Shown: positions 24,339 through 32,856 of the stretch, one piece after another
Layout: the number at the start of each line of letters is the position of its first letter
Position numbering within the stretch: position 1 is the stretch's first letter
From: Streptomyces endocoffeicus
GTDB lineage: Bacteria; Actinomycetota; Actinomycetes; Streptomycetales; Streptomycetaceae
Assembly: GCF_016741935.1 (NCBI RefSeq)
Contig: NZ_JAERRG010000033.1
Coordinates: 23,966 to 87,965, forward strand
DNA: 64,000 nt
Reading direction: 5' to 3'
Notes under the pieces: generated by a model
Told to the model about the DNA's origin: nothing
What the model saw: only the letters and a program-made list of their open reading frames with translations
Databases searched by the model: none
Translations under genes and position numbers: made by a program

Positions 24339-24432
24339 CCCGCTCAGGAGTGGCCTTATGTCAGACGATCCTTCTGTGATCTGATGCGATTTCAGGTACG
24401 CGAAATGTCGGGCGACGGCGTTCGACGGTGTT

Positions 24433-25584
24433 TCAGGCGACCGAGCCGATCCGGTCCGAGGGGGCCCGGGTGTCGTGGTGGATCGGGGTCCGGGCACCCG
24501 TCAGCGGCGTTCCGCTGCCGCCCCGCCGGTTCGCGACGATCTCGCCCGCGATGGACAGCGCGGTCTCCTCGGGCGTACGGGCGCCGAGGTCCAGCCCGAT
24601 CGGAGAGCGCAGCCGGGCCAGCTCCGGCTCGCCCACACCGGCCTCGCGCAGCCGCCGCAGCCGGTCCCGGTGGGTGCGGGCGGAGCCCATGGCGCCGACG
24701 TACGCCACGGGCAGCCGCAGCGCCCGCTCCAGCAGCGGGACGTCGAACTTCGGATCGTGGGTGAGCACGCACAGCACCGTGCGGCCGTCCGCCTCGGTCC
24801 GGTCCAGATAGCGGTGCGGCCAGTCGACGACCACCTCGTCGGCGTCCGGGAAGCGCAGCTCGGTCGCGAAGACCGGACGGGCGTCGCAGACCGTGACGTG
24901 GTAGTTCAGGAACTTCCCGATCCGCACCAGCGCGCTCGCGAAGTCCACCGCCCCGAAGACGATCATGCGCGGCGGCTTCACGCTGGACTCGGCGAGCAGC
25001 GTGACGGGACGCCCGCAGCGGCTCCCCTCGGCGCCGATCTCCACGGTCGCGGTGCGCCCGGCGTCCAGCAGGGCGCGGGCCTCCGCGGCGGCCGTGCCGT
25101 CCAGCTCGGGGTGGCCGCCCAGGGTGCCGTCCCAGCCGCCGTCCGGGCGGACGAGCAGGGCGCGGCCCAGCAGCTCGGGCGGGCCGTCCACGATCCGGGC
25201 CAGCGCGGTCGTCCCTCCCCCGGCGGCGGCGGACGCGGCGGCGGCGAACACCGGACGCAGCTCGCGGTCGGCCGCCCGAACCGGGCTGACCAGGACATCG
25301 ATGACCCCGCCGCAGGTCAGACCCACCGCGAAGGCGTCCTCGTCGGAGTAGCCGAAGGTCTCCCGCACGCTCTCACCGGTGCGCAGCGCCTCCTGGCACA
25401 GCTCGTACACGGCGCCCTCGACACAGCCGCCGGACACACTGCCGACCGCCGTGCCCTCGGCGTCCACGGCGAGCGCGGCCCCGGGCAGGCGGGGTGCGCT
25501 GCCGCCCACGGAGACCACGGTGGCGACGGCGAAGTCCCGGCCCTCCTCGCACCACCGGTGCAGCTCGGCGGCGATGTCCAGCAT
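24433..25584 (-). CDS. xdhC: XdhC family protein (molybdenum cofactor insertion/maturation)
   Basis: A 383-residue XdhC/CoxI protein. The N-terminal XdhC domain (residues 1-75) has the FAVATVVSVGGSAPRLPGAALAV and GSVSGGCVEGAVYE motifs. The C-terminal Rossmann-like domain (about 195-345) has RMIVFGAVDFASALVRIGKFL, LTHDPKFDVPLLERAL and YVGAMGSARTHRDRLRRL, ending in IGLDLGARTPEETALSIAGEIVA. XdhC binds molybdopterin and passes the mature cofactor to xanthine dehydrogenase. It follows the Mo subunit gene on the same strand (77-base gap), forming the end of the xdh operon. ATG at 25584 follows GAGGAG. Confidence 0.93.
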   Translation of the reverse strand: MLDIAAELHRWCEEGRDFAVATVVSVGGSAPRLPGAALAVDAEGTAVGSVSGGCVEGAVYELCQEALRTGESVRETFGYSDEDAFAVGLTCGGVIDVLVSPVRAADRELRPVFAAAASAAAGGGTTALARIVDGPPELLGRALLVRPDGGWDGTLGGHPELDGTAAAEARALLDAGRTATVEIGAEGSRCGRPVTLLAESSVKPPRMIVFGAVDFASALVRIGKFLNYHVTVCDARPVFATELRFPDADEVVVDWPHRYLDRTEADGRTVLCVLTHDPKFDVPLLERALRLPVAYVGAMGSARTHRDRLRRLREAGVGEPELARLRSPIGLDLGARTPEETALSIAGEIVANRRGGSGTPLTGARTPIHHDTRAPSDRIGSVA

Positions 25585-25660
25585 GATGATCAGCTCCTCG
25601 GACGGCCATGTACGGGCCACCTATATTCGCCTCAACGCGCCGGGCCCGCGAAATCTGCCC

Positions 25661-28057
25661 TCAGCCGCCGGTCAGATGCTCCGGGCGGACGGGCACGCGC
25701 CTCAGGGGCAGGCCCGTGGCGGCGCGGATGGCGGCGACGACGGCCGGGGTGGAGGAGAGCGTGGGCGCCTCGCCGACGCCGCGCAGCCCGTACGGGGCGT
25801 TGTCGTCCGCCAGCTCCAGCACCTCCACCGGCATGGCCGGGGTGTCCAGGATGGTGGGGATCAGATAGTCCGTGAACGACGGGTTGCGCACCCTCGCCCC
25901 GTCCGGCGAGACGACGATCTCCTCCATCACGGCGAGCCCGAGCCCCTGCGTCGAACCGCCGTGGATCTGCCCGACGACCGACAGCGGATTGATCGCCTTG
26001 CCCACGTCCTGCGCGGCCGCCAGCTCGACCACCTTGACCAGGCCCAGCTCGGTGTCGACCTCGACGACCGCGCGATGGGCGCAGAAGGAGTACTGCACAT
26101 GGCCGAAGCCCTGTCCGGTGCGCCGATCGAACGGCTCGGTCGGCCGGTGCCGGAACTCCCGCTCCAGGTCGACCGCCCCGTCGCCGAGGATCCCGGCGAG
26201 GTCGCCGATCACCTCGCCGCCGTCGGTGACCACCTTGCCGTCCTCCAGCCGCAGACGTTCGGGCTCCGCCCACGCGGGGTGGGAGGCGCCGAACCGCTCG
26301 CGGCCGCGCCGCAGCACCTCCGCCCGGACCGCCTCGCAGGCGTGCTTGACGGCGCCGCCCGTCATATACGTCTGGCGGGAGGCGGAGGTGGAGCCCGCCG
26401 AGCCGACCCGGGTGTCGGCCGGGTGGAGAGTGACCCGGTCGACGCCCAGCTCGGTGCGGGCGATCTGGGCGTGCACGGTGACACCGCCCTGGCCGACCTC
26501 GGCCATCGCGGTGTGCACCAGGGCGACCGGCTCGCCACCGATCACTTCCAGCCGGATCCGGGCGGTGGAGTAGTCGTCGAAGCCCTCGGAGAAGCCGACG
26601 TTCTTGATGCCGACCGCATAGCCCACCCCGCGCACCACGGCCTCGCCGTGGGTGGTGTTGGACAGCCCGCCCGGCAGGGCCCGTACGTCCACCGGGCCGC
26701 CCGCCGCCTCCCAGGCGCGCTCGGGCGGCATCGGCAGCGCCTTGACGCGGCGCAGCAGCTCGGCGACCGGGGCCGGGGAGTCGACCAGCTGCCCGGTGGG
26801 CATGGTGGCGCCCTGGGACATGGCGTTGCGCCGCCGGAACTCCACCGGGTCCAGGCCGAGTTCGGCCGCCACCGCGTCCATCTGCGCCTCGTAGGCGAAG
26901 CACGCCTGGACGGCGCCGAAGCCGCGCATCGCACCACAGGGCGGGTTGTTGGAGTAGAGGGCGATCGCCTCGACGTCCACGTTCTCGACGACGTAGGGGC
27001 CGATGGACAGGGAGGCGGCGTTGCCGACCACCGCCGGGGAGGAGGAGGCGTACGCGCCACCGTCCAGGACGATGCGGCACTGGACGTAGAGCAGCGTGCC
27101 GTCGCGGGTCGCGCCGTGTTCGTAGGTGAGCTTGGCGGGGTGGCGGTGGACATGGCCGAAGAAGGACTCGTACCGGTTGTAGACGATCTTGACGGGCCGT
27201 CCGGTGCTCAGCGCCAGCAGACAGGCGTGGGCCTGCATGGACAGGTCCTCGCGGGCGCCGAACGCCCCGCCGACGCCGGACAGCGTCAGCCGCACCTTGT
27301 CGGCGGGCAGCCCGAGGACCGGGGCGAGCTGGTCGCGGTCGACGTGCAGCCACTGGGTGGCGATGTAGAGGTCCACCCCGCCGTCCTCGGCGGGCACCGC
27401 GAGCCCCGACTCCGGGCCGAGGAACGCCTGGTCCTGCATGCCCACCTCGTAGTCCCGGCGGACCACCACATCGGCGCGGGCGCGGGCGGCGGCGACATCG
27501 CCGCGCCGGATGGGCTGGCGGTGCACGATGTTCGGATGCGGGACATGGGACGCGTGGTGGTCCCGGCGGCCGGGGTGGAGCAGCGGGGCGTCCGGCGCGG
27601 TGGCGGTGGCCTCGTCCACGACCAGCGGCAGCTCCTCGTACTCCACGGCGATCCGGGCGGCGGCGCGGCGGGCGGTCTCGGGGTGGTCGGCGGCGACGAT
27701 CGCGACGGGCTCACCGTGGTAGCGGACCCGGTCCCCGGCGAGCACGGGCTGATCGCGGATCTCCAGGCCGTAGTGGGTCCCGGCGGGCAGGTCGGCATGC
27801 GTCATGACGGCGTACACCCCGGGCAGGGCGAGCGCCCCGGCGGTGTCGATGGACCGGATCGCGGCGTGGGCGTAGGGGCTGCGGAGGGTGAAGCCCCACA
27901 GCATGTCCTCGTGCCACAGATCCGAGGAGTACGCGAACTCGCCGGTCACCTTGAGGGTGCCGTCCGGGCGCAGGGTGGACTCGCCGACGGTACCCCGGAT
28001 GGCGCCGGTGGCCTGGGTGACGGTCGTGGGGGCACTGGCGGTGCGGTCGGCTGCCAT
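25661..28057 (-). CDS. Xanthine dehydrogenase, molybdopterin-binding subunit
   Basis: A 798-residue large subunit of a xanthine-oxidase-family enzyme. The conserved motifs are SGVGGAFGAREDLSMQ (about residue 258), CGAMRGFGAVQACFAYE (about 373), STSASRQTYMTGGAV (about 550), the QDVGKAINPLSVVGQIHGG cofactor loop (about 684), and the catalytic Glu in LRGVGEAPTLSS (about 756). With the two adjacent subunits it oxidises hypoxanthine and xanthine to urate in the cytoplasm. It starts two bases after the stop of the 2Fe-2S gene. The pathway context (urate genes, PucR regulator) supports xanthine as substrate over other aldehydes. Confidence 0.95.
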   Translation of the reverse strand: MAADRTASAPTTVTQATGAIRGTVGESTLRPDGTLKVTGEFAYSSDLWHEDMLWGFTLRSPYAHAAIRSIDTAGALALPGVYAVMTHADLPAGTHYGLEIRDQPVLAGDRVRYHGEPVAIVAADHPETARRAAARIAVEYEELPLVVDEATATAPDAPLLHPGRRDHHASHVPHPNIVHRQPIRRGDVAAARARADVVVRRDYEVGMQDQAFLGPESGLAVPAEDGGVDLYIATQWLHVDRDQLAPVLGLPADKVRLTLSGVGGAFGAREDLSMQAHACLLALSTGRPVKIVYNRYESFFGHVHRHPAKLTYEHGATRDGTLLYVQCRIVLDGGAYASSSPAVVGNAASLSIGPYVVENVDVEAIALYSNNPPCGAMRGFGAVQACFAYEAQMDAVAAELGLDPVEFRRRNAMSQGATMPTGQLVDSPAPVAELLRRVKALPMPPERAWEAAGGPVDVRALPGGLSNTTHGEAVVRGVGYAVGIKNVGFSEGFDDYSTARIRLEVIGGEPVALVHTAMAEVGQGGVTVHAQIARTELGVDRVTLHPADTRVGSAGSTSASRQTYMTGGAVKHACEAVRAEVLRRGRERFGASHPAWAEPERLRLEDGKVVTDGGEVIGDLAGILGDGAVDLEREFRHRPTEPFDRRTGQGFGHVQYSFCAHRAVVEVDTELGLVKVVELAAAQDVGKAINPLSVVGQIHGGSTQGLGLAVMEEIVVSPDGARVRNPSFTDYLIPTILDTPAMPVEVLELADDNAPYGLRGVGEAPTLSSTPAVVAAIRAATGLPLRRVPVRPEHLTGG

Positions 28058-28059
28058 GG

Positions 28060-28569
28060 TCAGACCGCCTCCCCGGTGCGGGCGGCCGCGAGCCGGACCG
28101 CGTCGAGGATCTTCTCGTAGCCGGTGCAGCGGCAGAGGTTGCCGGAGAGCGCCTCGCGGATGTCGGCGTCGGAGGGGTCGGGATCGCGCTCCAGCAACTC
28201 ATCGGCCGCCACCAGCAGTCCCGGGGTGCAGAAGCCGCACTGGACGGCACCCGCGTCGATGAACGCCTGCTGGACCGGGGCCAGCGGGGCGACCTGCCCG
28301 GGGCGGGATGGCTCGGATGGCCGGGCGTGGTCCGCGAGTCCCTCGACGGTGACCACCTCGCGGCCCTCGGCCTGCCCCGCCGCCACCAGGCAGGCGCACA
28401 CCGGCACCCCGTCCAGACGGACCGTGCAGGAACCGCATTCGCCCTGCTCACAGGCGTTCTTCGAACCGGGAAGCCCCAGCCGCTCGCGCAGCACATACAG
28501 CAGGGACTCGCCCTCCCAGACGTCATCGGCCTCGTACGGCCGCCCGTTGACCCTCATGTTCACGCGCAT
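28060..28569 (-). CDS. Xanthine dehydrogenase, 2Fe-2S subunit
   Basis: A 169-residue small subunit carrying two 2Fe-2S clusters. The plant-type ferredoxin cluster is in ACEQGECGSCTV with a further Cys in VCACLV (residues ~35-60). The second cluster is in QCGFCTPGLLV and NLCRCTGYEKI (about 112 and 146). It passes electrons between the Mo centre and FAD. ATG at 28569 overlaps the end of the FAD subunit gene by ten bases and follows GAGG; ATG at 28557 is also possible. It is the second gene of the xdh operon. Confidence 0.95.
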   Translation of the reverse strand: MRVNMRVNGRPYEADDVWEGESLLYVLRERLGLPGSKNACEQGECGSCTVRLDGVPVCACLVAAGQAEGREVVTVEGLADHARPSEPSRPGQVAPLAPVQQAFIDAGAVQCGFCTPGLLVAADELLERDPDPSDADIREALSGNLCRCTGYEKILDAVRLAAARTGEAV

Positions 28570-29450
28570 TGTGCGGTCCTCCCCTCTCCCCCGCGATAGG
28601 CCTCCCAGGTCCAGCCGAGCGTGCGGCGCGCCATGACCCCCACCGCGTGGCGGCGGTAGGCGGCGGTGCCGCGTACGTCGTCGATCGGGCGGCAGGCCCC
28701 GGCGCACAGCTCGGCGAAGCGCCGGACGGCCGACGGGTCGAGGGGCGCGCCGCTGTCCCAGAAGCCGCCCTCCTCGAGCGCCGCGCCCAGGAACTCCTCG
28801 GCCTCCCAGGCCCGTACGGGCGTGGGCGCGGCCGATCCGATGCCGGTGCGGACGGTGCGGGTGCGCGGATGGAGCGCGACGGCGAAGGCGCAGACCGCGA
28901 TCACCATGGCGTTGCGGGTGCCGACCTTGGAGAACTGCTGCGGTCCGTCCGCTCGTCGGATGTGCACCGCCCGGATCAGCTCATCGGGCTCCAGGGCGTG
29001 GCGCTTGACCCCGGTGAAGAACTCCTCGACCGGGATCCGCCGGGTGCCGCGCACCGACGCCGCCTCCACCTCGGCCCCGGCCGCCAGCAGCGCCGGATGG
29101 GCGTCCCCGGCGGGCGAGGCGGCGCCGAGGTTGCCGCCGACGGTGCCGCGGTTGCGGATCTGCGGTGAGCCGACGGTGTGCGCGGCGAGCGCAAGGCCCG
29201 GCAGCTCGGTCCGGAGCTCCTCCATGATCCGGGTGTACGGGACGCCCGCGCCCAGCCGGACCGTACGGTCGGTGGCCTCCCACTCGGCCAGTTCGGCGAC
29301 ACGGGTCAGATCGAGCAGATACTCGGGCCGCCGGTGATCGAAGTTGATCTCGACCATCACATCGGTGCCGCCCGCGATGGGCACGGCGGTGGGGTGCTCG
29401 GCCTTCGCGGCGAGCGCCTCCTCCCAGCCGGCGGGGCGCAGGAAGTCCAT
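28560..29450 (-). CDS. Xanthine dehydrogenase, FAD-binding subunit
   Basis: A 296-residue medium subunit of the CO-dehydrogenase-flavoprotein type. The FAD pyrophosphate loop is in VPIAGGTDVMVEINFDH (about residue 25) and the second FAD motif is NRGTVGGNLGAASPAGDAHP (about 105). The C-terminal domain holds the QFSKVGTRNAMVIAVCAFAV segment. It accepts electrons from the iron-sulfur subunit and passes them to NAD+. ATG at 29450 follows AGAGAGG and starts exactly at MDFLRPAGWEEAL; longer in-frame versions would read through the hexanucleotide repeat upstream. It is first in the operon and divergent from the PucR regulator. Confidence 0.94.
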   Translation of the reverse strand: MDFLRPAGWEEALAAKAEHPTAVPIAGGTDVMVEINFDHRRPEYLLDLTRVAELAEWEATDRTVRLGAGVPYTRIMEELRTELPGLALAAHTVGSPQIRNRGTVGGNLGAASPAGDAHPALLAAGAEVEAASVRGTRRIPVEEFFTGVKRHALEPDELIRAVHIRRADGPQQFSKVGTRNAMVIAVCAFAVALHPRTRTVRTGIGSAAPTPVRAWEAEEFLGAALEEGGFWDSGAPLDPSAVRRFAELCAGACRPIDDVRGTAAYRRHAVGVMARRTLGWTWEAYRGGEGRTAQCA

Positions 29451-29773
29451 GGGCCTCTCTTCTCGAATCGTCGGCGTCGGCGTCGGTATCGGTGTCGGTA
29501 TCGGTATCGGTGTCGGTGTCGGTGTCGGTGTCGTGGGGAGGGGGCTTCCCGCCCGTGGGCCCATACGCGGCTCCCCGCGCGGGGGCGTCCTCCAGGAACT
29601 CTGCACACGGCTCAACGCCAGTAGACCGAGGTGTGGGCCACATGGTGCAGTCACCGAAGACATGAAGCAATTGGCTGGCCAGGGGGCAGGTCTTGTAGAT
29701 TCGAACGAACGACGGGGACCGGAAACCTCGCGGTATTCGACCGGCAACACGGAACAAGATCGGCTGGCATCAC
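29451..29773. other. Divergent regulatory region between xdh operon and pucR-like gene
   Basis: 323 bases without a gene. The xdh-proximal end holds the hexanucleotide array at 29469-29534. The rest contains a less GC-rich stretch (about 29640-29770) where the promoters probably lie. No convincing palindrome was seen. Confidence 0.6.
29469..29534. repeat. Hexanucleotide tandem repeat (GGTGTC/GGTATC) in the xdh leader
   Basis: Eleven units of the six-base family GGTGTC, GGTATC or GGCGTC run without interruption, ending 19 bases upstream of the FAD-subunit start. Copy number could affect the transcript leader or promoter spacing. Confidence 0.85.
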
Positions 29774-31795
29774 ATGCGGCTGCGCGCACTGCTGGAGAAC
29801 GACACCCTGGGGCTGCGTCTGCTCGGCGGCGAGGATGAGCTGGACCGTACCGTGCGCGGCGTGATGACCACCGATCTGCGCGACCCCAGCCGCTATCTCT
29901 CCGGTGGCGAGCTGGTGCTGACCGGGCTCGCCTGGCGGCGTGAGCCGGAGGACTCCGAGCGGTTCGTCCGCATCCTCGCGGCGGCCGGGGTGGCGGGTCT
30001 CGCGGCGGGCGAGGCGGAGCTGGGCGCCGTGCCCGAGGATCTGGTGCTGGCCTGTGGCCGCCATCGGCTGCCGCTGTTCTCCGTGGTCGAGGACGTCGCG
30101 TTCGCCACGATCACCGAGCATGTGGTGCGCCAGGTCTCCGGTGAGCGGGCCGGGGATCTGGCCGCGGTCGTCGACCGGCACCGCCGGATGATGACGTCCG
30201 GGCCCGCGGGCGGCGGCCCCGAGGTGGTCTTGGACCTGCTCCGCTCGGACCTGGACCTGACCGCGTGGGTGCTCTCCCCCACCGGCCGCCGGATCGCGGG
30301 CCCGACCGCCGCCGGTGCGGCCGCGGAGCCGCCCGCGGCGGTCCGCGCCCAGCTGGCGGGCGAGCAACTGGCCGCCCGCCGCGACGGGCGGCGCGGCCCG
30401 CACCGGCTGACCGCCGCGGACGGCATGACGTACTCCCTCTTCCCCGTCCGCAGCGGTGACCCCGGCGACGACGTGCGCGAGACCGTGCTGTCCGACTGGG
30501 TGCTGGCGGTCGGCGCGGACGCCGACGAATGGCCGGAGGAGCGGCTGGATCTGCTCTACGGGGTCACCCAGCTGATCGCGGTCGAGCGCGACCGGCGGAA
30601 CGCCTCCCGCACGGTGCGGCGCAGGCTCGCCCAGGAGGTACTGGAGCTGGTCCAGTCGGGCGCGCCGCCCGCCGAGATCGCGGCCCGGCTGCGGGTGGCC
30701 GCCCCGGTGCTGCTGCCGGGTCTCGGCACGGCGCCGCACTGGCAGGTGGTGGTGGCCCGGGTGGAGTGGGGCGTCACGGCGGAGCGGGAGCGCGGCGGGG
30801 ACGGCGGGACGCAGCCGGGCGGCGCGGGGAAGGGCGCATACGGCGGGACGCGGGGAGGCCCGTACGGCGGGGCGCGGGGCGGCGGGGACGCCGGCGCGCA
30901 GCCGGGCAGCGCACGGAAGGGCGCGGGCGGCGGGGCGGGCGAGGGTGCCACGCGAGACGGCGCGGCGTGGGACGGGAGCGCGCGGGACCGGGACGGACGG
31001 GACCGGGGCGCGCGGGAGGGCTCCTCGCCGGACGGCAGGGGCGTCCACGGCGGCATTCCCGGCGGCATTCCTGGTGGCGTTCCCGGCGGCGTTCCCGGCG
31101 GCGTTCCCGGCGGCGTTCCCGGCGGCAGGGTGGCCCAGTCGCTGCTGGAGGAGATCCTGGTCGACCCGTACGCGACCGGGCCGGAGCCCTCGGACCGGAT
31201 CGCCGTGGCGCACACCGGTGACGAGGCGGTGGCGCTCGTACCCCTCCCGGCGCTCTCCAACGGCACGTCGGACGGCGCCACGGACGCTCCGGAGTCGGCG
31301 GAAGTACAGGCCGACGCGCTGCTCGCCGCCGTCCGGGAGCCGCTCTCCCGGGGTCTGGACGGCGACGGCCGGCTGACCCTCGGCGTCAGCGCCGCCGTGC
31401 ACTCCGCCGACGGGCTGCGCGGCGCCCTGGAGGAGGCCCGGCACGCCCGACGCGTGGCCGCCGCGCGCCCCGGGCGGGTGTGCGCGGCCGGACATCAGGA
31501 GCTGGCGTCGCACGTACTGCTGCTCCCGTTCGTTCCGGACGATGTGCGGCGGGCCTTCACCGCCCGGCTGCTGGATCCGCTGCGCGAGTACGACCGGCGC
31601 CACCGGGCCGAGCTGATCCCGACCCTGGAGGCGTTCCTGGACTGCGACGGCTCCTGGACGCGCTGCGCCGCCCGGCTCCACCTGCACGTCAACACGCTGC
31701 GCTACCGGGTCGGCCGGATCGAGCAGCTGACCGGACGCGAGCTGTCGCGCCTGGAGGACAAGCTGGACTTCTTCCTCGCGCTGCGCATGAGCTGA
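29774..31795 (+). CDS. PucR family regulator of purine catabolism, with long Gly-rich insert
   Basis: A 673-residue PucR-type regulator. The N-terminal PucR domain (residues 1-120) opens MRLRALLENDTLGLRLLGGEDELDR. A GGDEF-like central segment is next. The C-terminal PucR HTH (about 610-670) reads LEAFLDCDGSWTRCAARLHLHVNTLRYRVGRIEQLTG. Between about 335 and 455 lies a Gly/Arg-rich low-complexity insert not found in typical relatives; it ends in six IPGG/VPGG units from 12-bp repeats. It is divergent from the xanthine dehydrogenase operon and probably activates it. ATG at 29774 is the only well-placed start. Confidence 0.9.
   Translation: MRLRALLENDTLGLRLLGGEDELDRTVRGVMTTDLRDPSRYLSGGELVLTGLAWRREPEDSERFVRILAAAGVAGLAAGEAELGAVPEDLVLACGRHRLPLFSVVEDVAFATITEHVVRQVSGERAGDLAAVVDRHRRMMTSGPAGGGPEVVLDLLRSDLDLTAWVLSPTGRRIAGPTAAGAAAEPPAAVRAQLAGEQLAARRDGRRGPHRLTAADGMTYSLFPVRSGDPGDDVRETVLSDWVLAVGADADEWPEERLDLLYGVTQLIAVERDRRNASRTVRRRLAQEVLELVQSGAPPAEIAARLRVAAPVLLPGLGTAPHWQVVVARVEWGVTAERERGGDGGTQPGGAGKGAYGGTRGGPYGGARGGGDAGAQPGSARKGAGGGAGEGATRDGAAWDGSARDRDGRDRGAREGSSPDGRGVHGGIPGGIPGGVPGGVPGGVPGGVPGGRVAQSLLEEILVDPYATGPEPSDRIAVAHTGDEAVALVPLPALSNGTSDGATDAPESAEVQADALLAAVREPLSRGLDGDGRLTLGVSAAVHSADGLRGALEEARHARRVAAARPGRVCAAGHQELASHVLLLPFVPDDVRRAFTARLLDPLREYDRRHRAELIPTLEAFLDCDGSWTRCAARLHLHVNTLRYRVGRIEQLTGRELSRLEDKLDFFLALRMS
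31052..31123. repeat. 12-bp tandem repeat inside the pucR-like gene
   Basis: Six uninterrupted 12-base units of GGCGTTCCCGGC (the first two are variants), in frame, encoding IPGG/VPGG repeats in the linker region. Confidence 0.9.
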
Positions 31796-31900
31796 GGCGG
31801 CGCGGAAGCGATCGCGGAGGCGCCTGCGGAGGCGCGCGGAAGCGCCTGTGGAAGCGGTCGCGGAGGCGTTTGCGGAAGCGCCCGGAGCGCGCCTCCGTGC
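31796..31900. repeat. Degenerate tandem repeat between pucR-like and TPR genes
   Basis: A run of imperfect GCGGAGGCG / GCGGAAGCG units fills about 100 bases just after the PucR stop. No ORF of interest lies here. Confidence 0.65.
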
Positions 31901-31930
31901 CCCACCGCGACATCACCCTTGCCAGGGGTT

Positions 31931-31946
31931 TGTGAATTCATTCACA
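31931..31946. promoter_or_regulatory. Perfect CRP/GlxR-type site TGTGAATTCATTCACA
   Basis: TGTGA-N6-TCACA with fully symmetric seven-base arms, 83 bases upstream of the TPR gene. It matches the consensus recognised by CRP-family regulators, including actinobacterial GlxR and Crp. It is AT-rich in a very GC-rich genome, which makes chance occurrence less likely. Confidence 0.7.
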
Positions 31947-32028
31947 CCAACCTCTTGGCCGGGCGCGCGCATTCGTGCTGAGATTCGCCCACAGCTTCCG
32001 GCTCGATGGCGCGCTTGGGGAGGGCAAT

Positions 32029-32856
32029 GTGGCGGACACCGCCATGTCACCACCTGGATCGTCAGGTTCCCATTCCGAGGTAGGAACGGGGCGCGGGCTC
32101 GACCCGCTTGTGGACGACCCACTCGACACGGCGGTATGGCGGCTGCGCTCGCGCGGCTGCTGGAAGGACGCCGCCGAGCTGCTCACCCCACGGGCGGCGG
32201 ACGACGCCTCGGCCGCGCTCAAGCGCAGCGTCGTCCTGACCGAACGATGCATGTACACCTCCACCGGCTGGGACGCGGCCGAGGACGCCCTGCGGGCGGC
32301 GGAGGCGCTCGCGCTCACCGACACCGAGCGGGGCGCGACCGCGTGCGAGCGGGGCTATCTGGCGTACGCGTCCACGCTGCTCGGGGTGCGGGACCGGGCC
32401 GACGAGGCGCGGACCGCGCTCGGCCGCGCCGCCGCGCTGCTCTCACCGGGCTCCCCGATCCGGCCGCTGCTGGACTTCCGGCGCGGGCTGATCTCCCAGC
32501 ACCTCGCCCACAACCCGACCGGCGCCCTGGCCGCCTTCCAGCGCGCCCACGCGGGCGCGGCGGCGCACGGCGACACCCTGCTGCGCTCGTTCACCTGGCG
32601 GCACCTGGCCGCCATGGCGGAGGCGGACGGCGATCTGCCCGACGCACGGCACGGCTTCACGGAGTCGCTGCGGATCCGTGAGGAGCTGGGCTACCTGGTC
32701 GGCATCGCGCCGGCGCTGGCCGCCCTGGCCGATGTGGAACCCGACCCCGACGAGGCCACCCGCCTCCGCACGGAGGCCGGCCGCCTGGTCCGCCTCCTGG
32801 GCGGCGTCCCCGTCTGGCTCGCGGAACAACTGTCCCCCGAGGAAACCGCCGACTGA
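32029..32856 (+). CDS. TPR-like hypothetical protein
   Basis: A 275-residue cytoplasmic protein made almost wholly of helices. After a disordered start (to about residue 30), repeats of TPR-like helical pairs run through WRLRSRGCWKDAAELL, AEDALRAAEALAL, DEARTALGRAAALL, GALAAFQRAHAGAAAHGD and ARHGFTESLRIREELGYLVG. No enzymatic motif is visible. GTG at 32029 is chosen because GGGGAGG lies five bases upstream. A perfect CRP-type site precedes it, suggesting metabolic control. Function and partner are unknown. Confidence 0.8.
   Translation: MADTAMSPPGSSGSHSEVGTGRGLDPLVDDPLDTAVWRLRSRGCWKDAAELLTPRAADDASAALKRSVVLTERCMYTSTGWDAAEDALRAAEALALTDTERGATACERGYLAYASTLLGVRDRADEARTALGRAAALLSPGSPIRPLLDFRRGLISQHLAHNPTGALAAFQRAHAGAAAHGDTLLRSFTWRHLAAMAEADGDLPDARHGFTESLRIREELGYLVGIAPALAALADVEPDPDEATRLRTEAGRLVRLLGGVPVWLAEQLSPEETAD

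Noticed and set aside
25379..28120. 913-codon plus-strand open frame antisense to the xanthine dehydrogenase genes
   Set aside because: Composition (His/Asp/Arg/Gly/Val-rich, no domains) is that of an antisense shadow caused by high GC at third positions; the opposite strand encodes clear Xdh motifs.
30800..31130. Possible CRISPR or non-coding repeat array
   Set aside because: The units are contiguous, lack spacers, keep the reading frame and encode a Gly-rich linker in the PucR-like protein.
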